DNA of 64,000 bases, from contig NW_003314282.1 of the NCBI RefSeq assembly GCF_000143415.4, forward strand, positions 577,153 to 641,152, written 5' to 3'. Position 1 is the stretch's first letter; every line of letters starts with the position of its first letter. Under the pieces are notes generated by a model. It was not told the origin of the DNA. It saw only the letters and a program-made list of their open reading frames with translations, and ran no database searches. Both the position numbers and the translations under genes were made by a program. Shown here piece by piece: positions 1-10,114 of this stretch. This stretch comes from Selaginella moellendorffii. Its lineage: Eukaryota > Streptophyta > Lycopodiopsida > Selaginellales > Selaginellaceae.

Positions 1-1909
1 ACCCATCTCTGCCAACCAAATACCAGATGAATCCGAGTGGGAGAGCTGGAAAATTCCTGAAGACGATCTTGTTCTACTTGGTATCATGGGTATAAAAGAT
101 CCATGTAGGCCTGGTGTTGATGGTGCTGTGCGCCTGTGTCAGAAGGCTGGAGTAAAGGTACAAATCTTTGATTTGTGGAAACTTTGAACGAGTTTGTTTG
201 GCAGGTTCGCATGGTTACTGGTGACAACCCGCTGACTGCAAGAGCAATTGCTCAAGAGTGCGGTATATTGTCTCCTGGTGGTCTGGTAGTCGAAGGGAAA
301 GACTTCCGCAGTTATACTGATGAGGAGAGGCTGGAACTTGTACCTAAGCTTGAAGTACGTCTCCATGTTTCCCTGCAATCTCGGTAGATTTACTCTCTTG
401 TTTCTTTCAGGTAATGGCGAGGTCGTCACCAATGGATAAGCTGCTACTTGTGAAAACCCTTCGCAGCATGAACGACGTTGTTGCAGTCACAGGAGACGGG
501 ACAAATGACGCTCCAGCGTTGCACGAGGTGGGTTTGGCGGTAATCATCGTAGACGCATTTTCTGATGATAAACTGTTATCAGGCTGATATCGGTCTTTCA
601 ATGGGCATCCAAGGGACCGAGGTGGCCAAAGAAAGCTCAGACATTATAATTCTGGATGACAACTTTGCATCTGTTGTCAAGGTAAGATAACAGCTTTTGG
701 TGCGAGTCTGAAGGATCGAAATTCTTGCAGGTTGTACGCTGGGGTCGGTCCGTGTATGCCAATATTCAGAAGTTTATCCAGTTCCAGCTGACTGTAAATG
801 TAGTTGCGCTGGTTCTCAACGTCGTGGCCGCAGCAAAGTCGAGCCAGGTTCCTCTTACTGCTGTGCAGGTGAGTCGGTATCTCTCGTTTCATCTGTTCAG
901 TTTATAAGTCGTTTTCTACAGCTGCTTTGGGTAAATCTTATTATGGATACTTTGGGAGCGCTCGCTTTAGCCACTGAGCCACCTACAGACGACTTAATGG
1001 ATAGGCCGCCCGTGGGACGCAGGTTAGACACGGGTGTCTTCTACTCGAGTTCTTAATGCGTGCATTTGTTTTGTTTCAGGGAGCCCCTTGTCACGAATAT
1101 AATGTGGAGAAATATTTTCGTACAGGTATTCCGTCCTCTTTTGCTCTGGTACAGCTTTAATTTGCTCAACTCTCATGTAAATGACAGGCGATTTACCAAT
1201 TATCTGTTCTTTTCACGTTGTTTTTCGGCGGTTTGAAAATCTTAAAACTCCATGGACCAGACGGCAACCGCAAACTAAATACCATCATCTTCAACTCGTT
1301 TGTTTTATGCCAAGTAAGTATCTCGTTTTTGCTATGGTCATTCATGTCGTTATCCTTTCTTTGCAGCTTTTCAACGAGGTCAATTCGCGCAAGCCAGACA
1401 AGCTCAATGTTTTCTCTGGCTTTTTCAGAAACCCGTTGTTCTGTGGGGTTGTGTCCGTGACTGCTGTGCTCCAGGTGTGTTGACAAGACTATTCCTTGCA
1501 GAAAACTCTCATCTCTTTTGTGCTGGCAGGTTATTATAGTCTTCTTCCTGGGAAAGTTTTTTAAGACAACGCGCTTGGGCTGGAACCATTGGGTGCTCTC
1601 GATCGTCGTCGGCTTTCTGAGGTACAGCTCCACTGGTCGCATTCGATTTGTTTAACTCGTCTTAATCTGCTGCTGCTGCTTTCAGTCTTGTGGTTGGATT
1701 TTTCGGGAAGCTCATTCCAGTACCGAAGAAGCCGATCATCACAACACACAAGGTTAAGAAGAAGCGAGCGCGGTCCAGTAAAGGTAGAAAACGTTTTGTG
1801 GAATCTCCCAAGTTTTTTAGCTTCGTTTTCTTCACCAGGATCGAAGAAGCCCCACGATCAAGAGGATGGACACGAGCTAGTCGAGAGAAATGCTTCCAAC
1901 GAAGTATGA
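1..1909 (+). CDS. Calcium-transporting P-type ATPase, plant type IIB (ACA8/9/10-like), C-terminal part
   Basis: Pumps Ca2+ out of the cytosol using ATP. Only the last 433 residues are here; the 5' part, including the phosphorylated Asp, lies before the window. Reading starts at base 2. Exons: 1-157, 205-354, 411-527, 583-681, 731-868, 922-1022, 1080-1125, 1188-1313, 1367-1474, 1530-1621, 1686-1783, 1839-1909, all with GT..AG introns of about 45-65 bp. Exon 2 carries [18 protein letters not shown] and exon 3 the hinge motif [11 protein letters not shown] (from about 487). Exons 5-11 encode the C-terminal membrane helices, including [21 protein letters not shown]. The short basic tail ends at TGA 1907-1909. 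In plant IIB pumps the calmodulin-binding autoinhibitory region is N-terminal, so it is not expected here. The wording of exon 1 ([20 protein letters not shown]) suggests the ACA8/9/10 subgroup; that subgroup call is from memory of the family. Confidence 0.93.
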
Positions 1910-2163
1910 CACGATCCATTCCACTGCTTTTTATCTCTTTCGTTCTTAAATTTTGTTGTTCCACTAAAGGGTAAGCTGTGAAGAAAACATATTCTAGTTT
2001 AAGCACGAGTATCTTCTTATCCTGTTTGTTGTGGTTTCCTAGTGTCCACGTGGCACGCGATCCAACGGCCACCCTGCCACGAGCATATACTCCTAGAAAG
2101 AACTTGGCATCTAAAGGAAGGCACGGCGCTTTGATTGCCCGCTGGAAGACGGACGATCGATCC

Positions 2164-2695
2164 ATGGCACCGGATTGCAGCGACACCAGCGACGACGAGG
2201 AGGAATCCACAACGAGCATTAGCAGCAGCCAGAGATCGGGTCTAGGAGGATTAGATTCGTCGCTAGGATCAGCAGTAGCGCCGGGGGATGACGAAGTCCC
2301 GCGGATCCTCGCGTTGCTCGCGTCTGTTCTAGAGCGGCTGATAGCTAGGAACGAGCAGTACATGAGAGGCAGTAGCAATCGCGGCTCCAGCAGCGGGAAG
2401 TACCTCGGCATCGCCACGGCGAGGGGCGCCAAGAGTGTTTTTTCTGCCAGGAGTTGTTCGTCGCCGGGGAGGATCTTTAGCGGGCTCAAGGCGCCCAGCA
2501 TTAGCATCGAGAAGTATCTGGAAAGGATCTTCAAATACACGAATTGCTCCCCGGCGTGCTTCGTTGTAGGTTATGTGTACATTGATCGCCTCTCTCACAA
2601 GCACCCGGATCTGCCCATAACGCCTTTGAATGTTCACAGGTTGCTCGTTACCAGCGTCATGACCGCCTCCAAGATCCTCGATGACGTGTAAGAAA

Positions 2696-2738
<43 letters not shown>

Positions 2739-3503
2739 TCTCAATCCCTTCCTATTCTTCTTGAAATTTCCCAAATATCGATCGATTCGATTCCATTCCT
2801 GCTCAATCTTTTGTCACTTCGTTTGATGGTCGAATCGATTCCACTCCTGCTCAATGTTTTGTCACTTCGTTTGATGATCGAATTGATTCCACTCCTGCTC
2901 AATGTTTTGTCACTTCGTTTGATGATCGAATCGATTCCATTCCTACTCAATGTTTTGTCACTTCACTTGATGTTTCAAAGTTTCATCCTCCTCGAGCCGA
3001 GGGACGAAATATTGAGAAGGAATGGAATCGATCCAGATCTAGATCCGGGTGAGAAACACCGACAATTTCTTCTCTTTGTGATTTTTCCATGTTCTTTCTT
3101 TGAAATCTCTTCACATTTCCGATATTTCATCCCTTCTTCTCTCTCGATCGATCTCTCTAGTTCTTTCTTGACATCCTTCTCTCTCTGTGTGTGACGATTT
3201 GATCGATCTTTCTCTCCTCACAGGCACTTCAACAACGCATTCTTCGCGCGCGTCGGGGGGATCAGCACCAGCGAGGTGAACAAGCTGGAGCTGGAATTCC
3301 TCTTCCGGCTGGATTTCCGGCTGACCGTCACGGTCCAGGAATTCGAGAGCTACTGCAGCTATCTCGATCGCGAGGCGCGCCTCCCCAGCGCCAGGCCCGA
3401 TCATCATCACCATCATCACCGATCAGGCTTCCCGGCGTTCGAATCGCCGCGATCCAATCCCAAGCCGCCGCTAGTCTTCTCCTTGTTCCAATGGAAGCCC
3501 TAG
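2164..3503 (+). CDS. U-type (P-type) cyclin
   Basis: Predicted regulatory cyclin of the plant U/P class, small cyclins related to yeast PHO80 that bind CDKs. Two exons, 2164-2687 and 3224-3503, give 267 aa. The split codon GT|G rebuilds DDVHFNNAFFARVGG across the intron. The cyclin box spans about residues 95-215 and includes YLERIFKYTNCSPACFVVG, YVYIDRL and the family motif NKLELEFLFRLDFRLTV. The N-terminus is an acidic/Ser-rich linker (DTSDDEEESTTSISSSQ) and the C-terminus has a short His run. The frame is open upstream to 1978, but the first ATG is 2164, which was chosen as the start. The 536-bp intron is unusually long for this window and holds a CT microsatellite and a 48-bp tandem repeat. 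The ATG lies about 255 bp after the Ca2+-ATPase stop. Confidence 0.9.
2698..2734. repeat. (CT)n microsatellite in the cyclin intron
   Basis: An uninterrupted CT run lies just inside the 5' end of the U-type cyclin intron. It is a simple sequence repeat, with no other function visible. Confidence 0.95.
2781..2975. repeat. 48-bp tandem repeat (about 3.5-4 units) in the cyclin intron
   Basis: The phrase TTTTGTCACTTCGTTTGATG recurs every 48 bp (about 2809, 2857, 2905 and a decayed 2953), separated by CGATTCCACTCCTGCTCAATG-like spacers. Because 48 is divisible by 3, both strands read as repeated peptides. These are not believed to be translated, since they lie inside a well-supported intron. Confidence 0.9.
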
Positions 3504-3630
3504 AAAACAGAGCAAGTAAAATTTGTTATCTTTTGAAATGCAATGCCATGGATTGGATTGGATATTTAGGGTTCTAGGCGACGCCGGCCTTGGCGAGGTA
3601 TGTAATGCGGCTCTCTGATCGATAGCAGCT

Positions 3631-5722
3631 ATGAATCTCCTACGCAAGGAGAGATCGCAGCGCTCTCTGCTGCGAAATTCCGTGCCGGCCGCCCGGCCGC
3701 AGGGATTCGAGTCGCTGGGAGCGTCTCTCTCGCTCGGCAACACCGCAAATTTCACTTTCCTGGCCAGCAGCGGCGTCGGCAAGGATGAATCCAGCTCCAG
3801 GCCGGGTGTTCGGTGTGGCGGCAGGGAGGAATCGCTCGAAATAAGCTCCAGATCGAGCGTCCGGGTCAGTGGCACGAAGAAATCCGTCGATGGCAGTGAC
3901 ATTGGAAGATTTGTGGCGGTTCTTAGCGTTAGCAAATGGACGGGTGGCATCAACAAGGAGCTCCAGCACAGAGTTTTGGAGAAGTTTAATGGCTTGATAC
4001 GTCGGCATTGTGACAGGTTGCCACTGGCTTGCGTCGTCCAGCCGGGGACAGGGAATTGGGATTGCGGTGGTACCAACGTCAAAGACAATGCCTGTAGTGG
4101 AATGGTCGCTCCAGACCCGCACAAGAGAGTTCTCATCCTTATGAGCGACACAGGCGGTGGTCATCGTGCTTCTGCCGAAGCCATCAAAGCTACGTTTGAG
4201 CTCGAGTACGGGGACGAATATATTGTAAGTGGATGCTTGCTTGATTGCTTGCTTGCTTGCTTGCTGGTGATCCTACTCACTCTCTTCTTCTTTCTGCAGG
4301 TAAACATCGTGGACTTGTGGAAAGATCACACGCCTTGGCCGTTTAATCAGGTTCCCAGGACTTACAACTTCCTGGTAAAGCACGAGACGCTCTGGAAGTT
4401 TACGTTTCATGGGACCCGGCCGCGGCTTATCCATCAGACGAACTTCGCTGCAACTGGAATATTTATTGCTCGGTAGTATGTCTTTAGTTTTCATGGGACC
4501 TGACGCTTTAGTTCGTGGCAGGGAGGTGGCAAAAGGGATTTTAAAACATAAGCCGGATGTTATTGTCAGCGTGCACCCGCTTATGCAGCACATTCCTCTC
4601 CGGATCTTGAAGACGAGAGGTTTACTCGACAGGATTCCGTTCACCACGGTCATCACAGACCTGAATACCTGTCATCCTACATGGTACGTTGCCTTGCTCC
4701 ATAAGAAATAACTGTCGGGTCTCCAATATAGCTCCTTTCAGGTTTCACAAGCTGACCACTGTGTGCTTCTGTCCTTCGAAAGAAGTTGCACAGAGAGCGC
4801 TTAAGGCTGGCTTGAAACAATCTCAGATAAGAGTGCATGGCTTACCCGTTCGGCCTTCATTTAGCAGGCCTACCCGTTCGAAGGTAAGTCTTGCTGTTCG
4901 TTCCGGTTCCTTTGCACTTAATTCGAGGAATTCGCAGGATGAGCTCCGGAGAGAACTAGGAATGGAAGAAGATCTCTCCGCCGTACTGCTGATGGGGGGT
5001 GGCGAAGGGATGGGTCCCGTTGAAGAGACCGCTCGAGCACTTGGTGACGCTTTGAAATGTCCGCATTCAGGCAAGCCCTTGGGCCAGCTGATTGTGATCT
5101 GCGGGCGAAACAAACGGCTCGCGAACAGGCTCAAGGCTGTGGAATGGTCTATACCTGTTCAGGTGAGCGTGTCTCATTCATTTGTCGTTTCAAACGTCAT
5201 TTGGTGGTCGCAGATAAGAGGATTCGAAACGAACATGCAAGAGTGGATGGGAGCTTGTGATTGCATCATCACGAAAGTATGTATCTTGTGTGCTGTTCGT
5301 ATCCGCCAGTTCTTGATTCTTGACACGCATGTCTGTATCAATAGGCCGGCCCAGGGACAATTGCAGAAGCTATGATTCGAGGTCTGCCTGTGATAATCAA
5401 CGATTACATCGCGGGCCAGGTAAGTGTCGAGTTCTTAAAAACTGTTAGTGAACTCTCTTCTAAGAGGAGCTTTTCTCTGCAGGAAGTTGGCAACGTTCCA
5501 TACGTGGTGGACAACGGCGTTGGCAAGTACTGCGAGAATCCAAACGAGATTGCGCTGACTGTGGCCGAGTGGTTCACAACCAAGAGAAAAGAGCTGGCTC
5601 AAATGGCCGAGAACGCATGGAAGCTTGCTCGTCCTGATGCCGTGTTCAGAATTGTGCATGATCTTGCCGATCTTGCTCATCAGAAGGGCCTTTTGACACA
5701 GCCTCAGGCGCTGGCTTTCTAG
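3631..5722 (+). CDS. MGD1: Monogalactosyldiacylglycerol (MGDG) synthase, GT28 family
   Basis: Transfers galactose from UDP-Gal to diacylglycerol at the chloroplast envelope, making the main thylakoid galactolipid. Eight exons (3631-4224, 4300-4472, 4522-4683, 4742-4883, 4938-5162, 5214-5276, 5345-5419, 5483-5722) give 557 aa. The first ~110 residues are Ser/Arg-rich and look like a transit peptide. The N-terminal GT28 domain opens with [19 protein letters not shown] (from about residue 167) and continues with HPLMQHIPL. The C-terminal nucleotide-sugar half has [30 protein letters not shown] and [17 protein letters not shown]. The ATG at 3631 opens a frame without upstream in-frame alternatives and gives a typical type-A (plastid-targeted) length. 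Intron 1 contains a (TTGC)n-like stretch. Neighbours are unrelated; plant genes are singly transcribed. Confidence 0.96.
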
Positions 5723-5934
5723 CGAGACTGAGATTGAGCTGTGGGAAATTTTCGAAAATCGAATTCAGGCGTCGAGGTATCCTACTTTTTGCATCGGGTT
5801 TTTGTCTTTGCTCTCATTTGGATTGCAGCAGATCAGAGGTTTTTGTTCTTCAACGCGAGGTGGGCTTTTAGTTGTCCCCTCGTGGGTTTCTAACTAAGCA
5901 TAAGGTGCAAACTTTCGCGAGCGATGTGGCTCCA

Positions 5935-8289
5935 ATGTCATGGCGAAGCCGCTGTTTCTTTCGAGGCTTCTGTACGTTACACCTGGGAGTTGAGGGAGAT
6001 GCGACGCTATCCGCAGGTACTCTAAAGCAAATCCTCTCTAGTCTAGAAACTGAGAAAGTTGGCACCGGTGTTCTCTCCAGTCTCTTGTGGGCTTGCATCA
6101 ACTCGAGAGCACTGGCCCAAGGCAAACGCGTCCACCAGCTAGCCCAACAAAAAGGTGGCGAGACGGAGAAGGCTCTAAGCATCCAGCTCGTCCAGATGTA
6201 TCTCAAGTGTGGGAGCTTGGCCGACGCCAGAGAGGTGATCGATCGAGTAAGGATCGGGGATGTGGTGACTTGGACGAGATTGCTCGCAGCATATGCCCGG
6301 AACGGGGATTGCGAGCGAGCAATCCAGGCTTACCAGGAAATGCTCCAGGCCGGGGTGACGCCCAACAAGATCACCATCGTGACGCTGCTCAACGCTTGCG
6401 TGGAGCATTCGTGCCTCCCCAACACTGCCCAGATTCGCTCCAACGTTTTCGAGATGGGCTTTCTCTCCGACGCCGTCGTCGCCACCGTGCTCGTCAGCAT
6501 GCACAGCCGGTTTGGGAGAATGGAGGACGCTTGCGACGCGTTCCGGGAGATCCAGAGGCACGACGTGGTCTCGTGGAACGCCATGCTCTGGGTGTACGCC
6601 GAGAATGACTTCAGGGAAGAGGCGATGCTTCTCTTCCGGGAAATGCAGCTAGAGGGAAGTTTGCCGAGCAAAGTTTCGTTCCTGGCGGTTTTCAACGCGG
6701 TTGCTGCTGCCGAGGACTCTCTAGAGGCCAGGGCGATGCATGGCTTGTTCTTGAGGAGTGGCATCGAGCAAGACTTGGCACTGGGAAACGCCATCGTCGA
6801 CATGTATGGCAAGTGTGGCTGTCTCGACGGAGCGCTGGATGTTTTCCGCTCCATGCCGGAGCGGGACATCATCTCATGGACTGCCATGATCGCTGCTTTC
6901 GTCCAGTGCGGTGCCATGCTCGGGGCACTGGATTCTTTCAGGTTGATGCAACTCCAAGGAATTCGTCCAAACAAGGTGACTTTCCTCACGGTTTTGAACT
7001 CGGGGGAGATCCAGGTTCCACTCGGGGAAGCCGGGAGGATCTATGGCTACGTTCTTGAGTCAGGTCTGGATTTGGATACTGTTCTGGCCACCGCACTAAT
7101 AACGATGTTTGGTAACTGCAGGGACGCTACAAACGCAAAACTGGTGTTTGATAGAGTCGAGAGACGAGATGTGGTCCTATGGACTGTTATCGTTGCAGCG
7201 TACGCTCAATGTGGCGACTTTGCAAAAGCCATGGAGCTCTTCTACGCAATGCAGCTGGAAGGATTTCGTCCCAACAAGGCCAGCTTGATCATCGTTGTGG
7301 ACTCGCTGGGGAGCTTGAGAGCTCTCCAGGAAGGGAGACGGATCCACGAGAGAATCATGGAAGAGGAGCTGGACAGGGACTACGTGATCCTCGGAAACGC
7401 GCTCATCAACATGTACCTGAGGTGTGGAGACGTCGCCAGCGCCTGGGAGTGCTTCCGGAGGATGCCAGCTCGCGACGAATCGTCATGGAACGTCATGCTC
7501 GCGGCTTGCAGTGATGATCTTCGGCTGGTCGTGACGATGGTTGGCGAGATGCAGCAGCAGGGACTGTCCCCGGGCAAGATCACGCTGCTGGCGCTCATCA
7601 ACTCGTGTGTCACGGCAGCCTCGACGCTCCCGGAGGCCCGGAGAGTTCATGCCCGCGTGGTGGAGGCCGGGCTGGAGCGTGAGAAATCCATCGCAAACGC
7701 GCTGGTGGACATGTACAGCAAGTGTGGCAACTTGGAGGCCGCGAGCAGCGTCTTCTTCTCGAGCCGGCTGTTTGAGCTCGACGACGCCGTCGCGTGGAAC
7801 GCTCTGGTGCTGGGACACACGCAGCACGGCAGCTGGAACGAGGCTCTGGGATTGTTCTGGGCGATGCAGCAGCAAGGAGTGAGTCCCACGGAGGTGAGCT
7901 TGGTGGGAGTGCTAGCGTCTCTCAGCCACGCCGGGATGATCCAGGAAGGGTGCCGGGTGTTTGGATCGATGGAGGTGGACTATGGGATTGGTGCCGCGGC
8001 GGAGCATAGGGGATGCGTGGTGGATCTCTTGAGCAAGGTTGGATGGCTGGAGGAGGCCGAGGAGTTTATGAGAAGTGGATGTGGATCCCGGGAGGATTGC
8101 GTGGGATGGCTGACGCTGCTGGGGGCTTGTAACTTGCACGGGGACGTGGAGAGAGGATTGCGAGCAGCGTTTCGGCTTTTGGAGCTGGATAGTATCAACA
8201 GTGCTGCTCATGTCATCCTCTCCAACTTGTTTGCTCCTACTCAAGAAGAAGGGGCTGACAATATCTTTGTATTTAAGGGGAAGAGTTGA
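5935..8289 (+). CDS. Pentatricopeptide repeat (PPR) protein, PLS-like, no DYW domain
   Basis: Predicted organelle RNA-binding protein. Intronless ORF of 784 aa from ATG 5935; the frame is open a little upstream (to 5872) but without an ATG. The N-terminus (MSWRSRCFFRGF...) is Arg/aromatic-rich and could be a targeting peptide. Roughly 16-18 PPR units run through the protein, for example DVVTWTRLLAAYARNGDC, DVVSWNAMLWVYAENDF, DIISWTAMIAAFVQCGA and DVVLWTVIVAAYAQCGDF. They alternate in length like P, L and S motifs. The C-terminus has an E-like segment (CVGWLTLLGACNLHGD... LLELDS) and then stops at an odd tail (PTQEEGADNIFVFKGKS) with no DYW deaminase. The end may therefore be truncated. The stop is only 17 bp from the stop of the convergent chitinase gene. 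The RNA target cannot be read from sequence. Confidence 0.9.
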   Translation: MSWRSRCFFRGFCTLHLGVEGDATLSAGTLKQILSSLETEKVGTGVLSSLLWACINSRALAQGKRVHQLAQQKGGETEKALSIQLVQMYLKCGSLADAREVIDRVRIGDVVTWTRLLAAYARNGDCERAIQAYQEMLQAGVTPNKITIVTLLNACVEHSCLPNTAQIRSNVFEMGFLSDAVVATVLVSMHSRFGRMEDACDAFREIQRHDVVSWNAMLWVYAENDFREEAMLLFREMQLEGSLPSKVSFLAVFNAVAAAEDSLEARAMHGLFLRSGIEQDLALGNAIVDMYGKCGCLDGALDVFRSMPERDIISWTAMIAAFVQCGAMLGALDSFRLMQLQGIRPNKVTFLTVLNSGEIQVPLGEAGRIYGYVLESGLDLDTVLATALITMFGNCRDATNAKLVFDRVERRDVVLWTVIVAAYAQCGDFAKAMELFYAMQLEGFRPNKASLIIVVDSLGSLRALQEGRRIHERIMEEELDRDYVILGNALINMYLRCGDVASAWECFRRMPARDESSWNVMLAACSDDLRLVVTMVGEMQQQGLSPGKITLLALINSCVTAASTLPEARRVHARVVEAGLEREKSIANALVDMYSKCGNLEAASSVFFSSRLFELDDAVAWNALVLGHTQHGSWNEALGLFWAMQQQGVSPTEVSLVGVLASLSHAGMIQEGCRVFGSMEVDYGIGAAAEHRGCVVDLLSKVGWLEEAEEFMRSGCGSREDCVGWLTLLGACNLHGDVERGLRAAFRLLELDSINSAAHVILSNLFAPTQEEGADNIFVFKGKS

Positions 8290-8306
8290 TACATACTACC
8301 AGAAAT

Positions 8307-9754
8307 CTATCGAGATATCTGGGGTCCATTACAGTACTTTCCATCGAGCGTTTTGGCAGCTGCAAACACCAAACCATGAGTCAAATATGTGAAAGAAACA
8401 TCATATGACAGTATTGAAATGTTTGTTTACCTGCATTTGCAAGAGTGGCGCTAGAATCATCCCCAAGGGCCGTCCAGAACCCATATCCTCGTATTCCTTT
8501 GTTTTTCAAGTAGTTCACCTTCCTCGTCACTGACCACGCATCGTCGTAGCCAATCCAGGTAGTCCCACTGTACGCATAAGTGGAAACCGTGGTATCATTG
8601 TGAACCACGGTAGCACCACTGGACGCCAAGAAGCTCACAATCTGGGCAAACGTTGGGTTCTCCGGTAGTACGCTTGAGACTCCATTCGAAGGCGCTCCAA
8701 TCCCATGGTTTGCTGCGTTGACCAGCTGCCAATTGTAACCATAGGCGGGAATTCCGTACACCACCTTTGACTTGGTCAGCGACTGCAGCCACTGGGTGAT
8801 GCCATAGTCGCCGTTGACCGTGGGGTTTGACGGGTCGTACAGTGGCGCGGGCACGTTGGTGGTGGTCTCGAATGACGGCCCGTGGAAATCGTAGGCCATG
8901 ACGAGGATCCAGTCCAGGTTTGCTTGGATGGACGCCACTGGGTACGTTGCGCCTCCCATCCAGGCCGGCTGTGGATTCGCGTAGAATGTAGCTGCGGCGA
9001 GGAGCATACCCGAAGGAGCTTTGGCGCGCCACTCTTGGAAGAGAACCCCAAGATTGGTCATCTGCGAGGCGTTGTTTGGATGCTCCCAGTCCAGATCAAG
9101 GCCATCGAAGCCATACGTCTTGGCGAGCGTAATCGTGCTGTTGATGAACGTGGCCCGCGAAGATGGCGAGCTCACCATGGCAGCAAACGCTTCCTTGTCA
9201 CTGCTGCCACCCCCGATCGACAAGAGGGTCTTGACGTTTGGATTCTTGAGCTTGACGGTGGAGGCAAAGGACGAGATCTTGGAGTTGCCGGGATCCAAGG
9301 AAGCCGACGGAGCCACCGTGAAGGTCGTGGGGTTTAGATCCACGAATGCGTAGAGCAAGTGCGTGTAGAGGCACGAGTTGATTTGGGATGCCGGGGAGGA
9401 GTCAACGTACCAGTAGCCAAGTTTGACCGGAGTGATCGGTGTGGAAGTGCAAGCTCCGCTCTGGCAACCCTGGCCGCAGTATGAAGATCCAGTGCCGCAG
9501 AAGCCATATTGGCTGCAGCAAGAGGAAGAGGGAGAACAAGGCGCAAAGTTTGCCTGGATGCCACAGATCTCTTGATTGCACTGGCTCTGGCAGCCAGATC
9601 CACAATAGGCTGTCGTTGTGCCGCAGTAGCCATACTGGCTGCAGCACCGGCCTGGTGGACAAGATGCAAATGATGCTTGGGCACCACAATCCTGAGCTAC
9701 TGTGAATTTTCCTGCTGACAATGTTAGAAGCAACACTAGAATGACTGTTGCCAT
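8307..9754 (-). CDS. Secreted chitinase: two hevein domains plus a GH18 (class V-like) catalytic domain
   Basis: Predicted to bind and hydrolyse chitin outside the cell, a defence-type role. Exon 1 is 9754-8431; a short exon 2, 8359-8307, is inferred from donor GCAG|GTAAAC and acceptor TTTGCAG and adds [17 protein letters not shown] (458 aa). Without splicing, the frame reads on to 8381 with an unconvincing tail. Residues 1-20 are a signal peptide. Two Cys-rich hevein repeats follow (about 23-60 and 64-103; CCSQYGYCG and CCSQYGFCG), then the GH18 barrel from about 111. The catalytic motif [10 protein letters not shown] has E224 as the proton donor, preceded by LLSIGGG and followed by MAYDFHGP. 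Two hevein modules on a GH18 enzyme is less common than one on GH19. A TATA-like stretch lies about 25-45 bp upstream of the ATG. The gene converges on the PPR gene, so 3' UTRs must overlap. Confidence 0.93.
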
Positions 9755-10114
9755 GTTTTCATTTTCTCTTTGCCCTTGGTGATCTTAAATACTATATTTA
9801 TCAAATAGACTTTTCTACTCAATCTAGTGGGCGATGCATGTGTAAGGGAAGCAACAGCTTTGAAAAACTCCTCCAGGATTTATTGGTGAGCGACTGCCAG
9901 CAAATCCGACACAATCTGCTTTTAATCCAGAAGACATAACGAAGATAATCACCATCATCAACACGGAAGCGTGTCTTCAGTTCTTCAAGACTCACAACTG
10001 GTTTTGGGTGTTGTTTTTTTCTCCATAGAGATAGTGATTGGAGAGTTAGCTTGGATTTGGTGTTGACAAATTATCAAGGAGTCTAATGGATTACTTTACT
10101 GCTTCCTTTATCCC
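9755..10114. other. Intergenic, shared upstream region of the chitinase (-) and second PPR gene (+)
   Basis: About 360 bp between divergent start codons. A TATA-like AT-rich block (about 9780-9805, minus strand) probably serves the chitinase. No other gene, RNA or repeat was recognised. Confidence 0.5.

Noticed and set aside
1662-2540. 292-codon minus-strand ORF over the ATPase end and the cyclin start.
   Set aside because: Antisense shadow of well-supported plus-strand exons with clean splice sites and conserved motifs.
3471-4164. Minus-strand ORFs of 226 and 174 codons.
   Set aside because: Antisense to the MGDG synthase transit-peptide exon; no family similarity seen.
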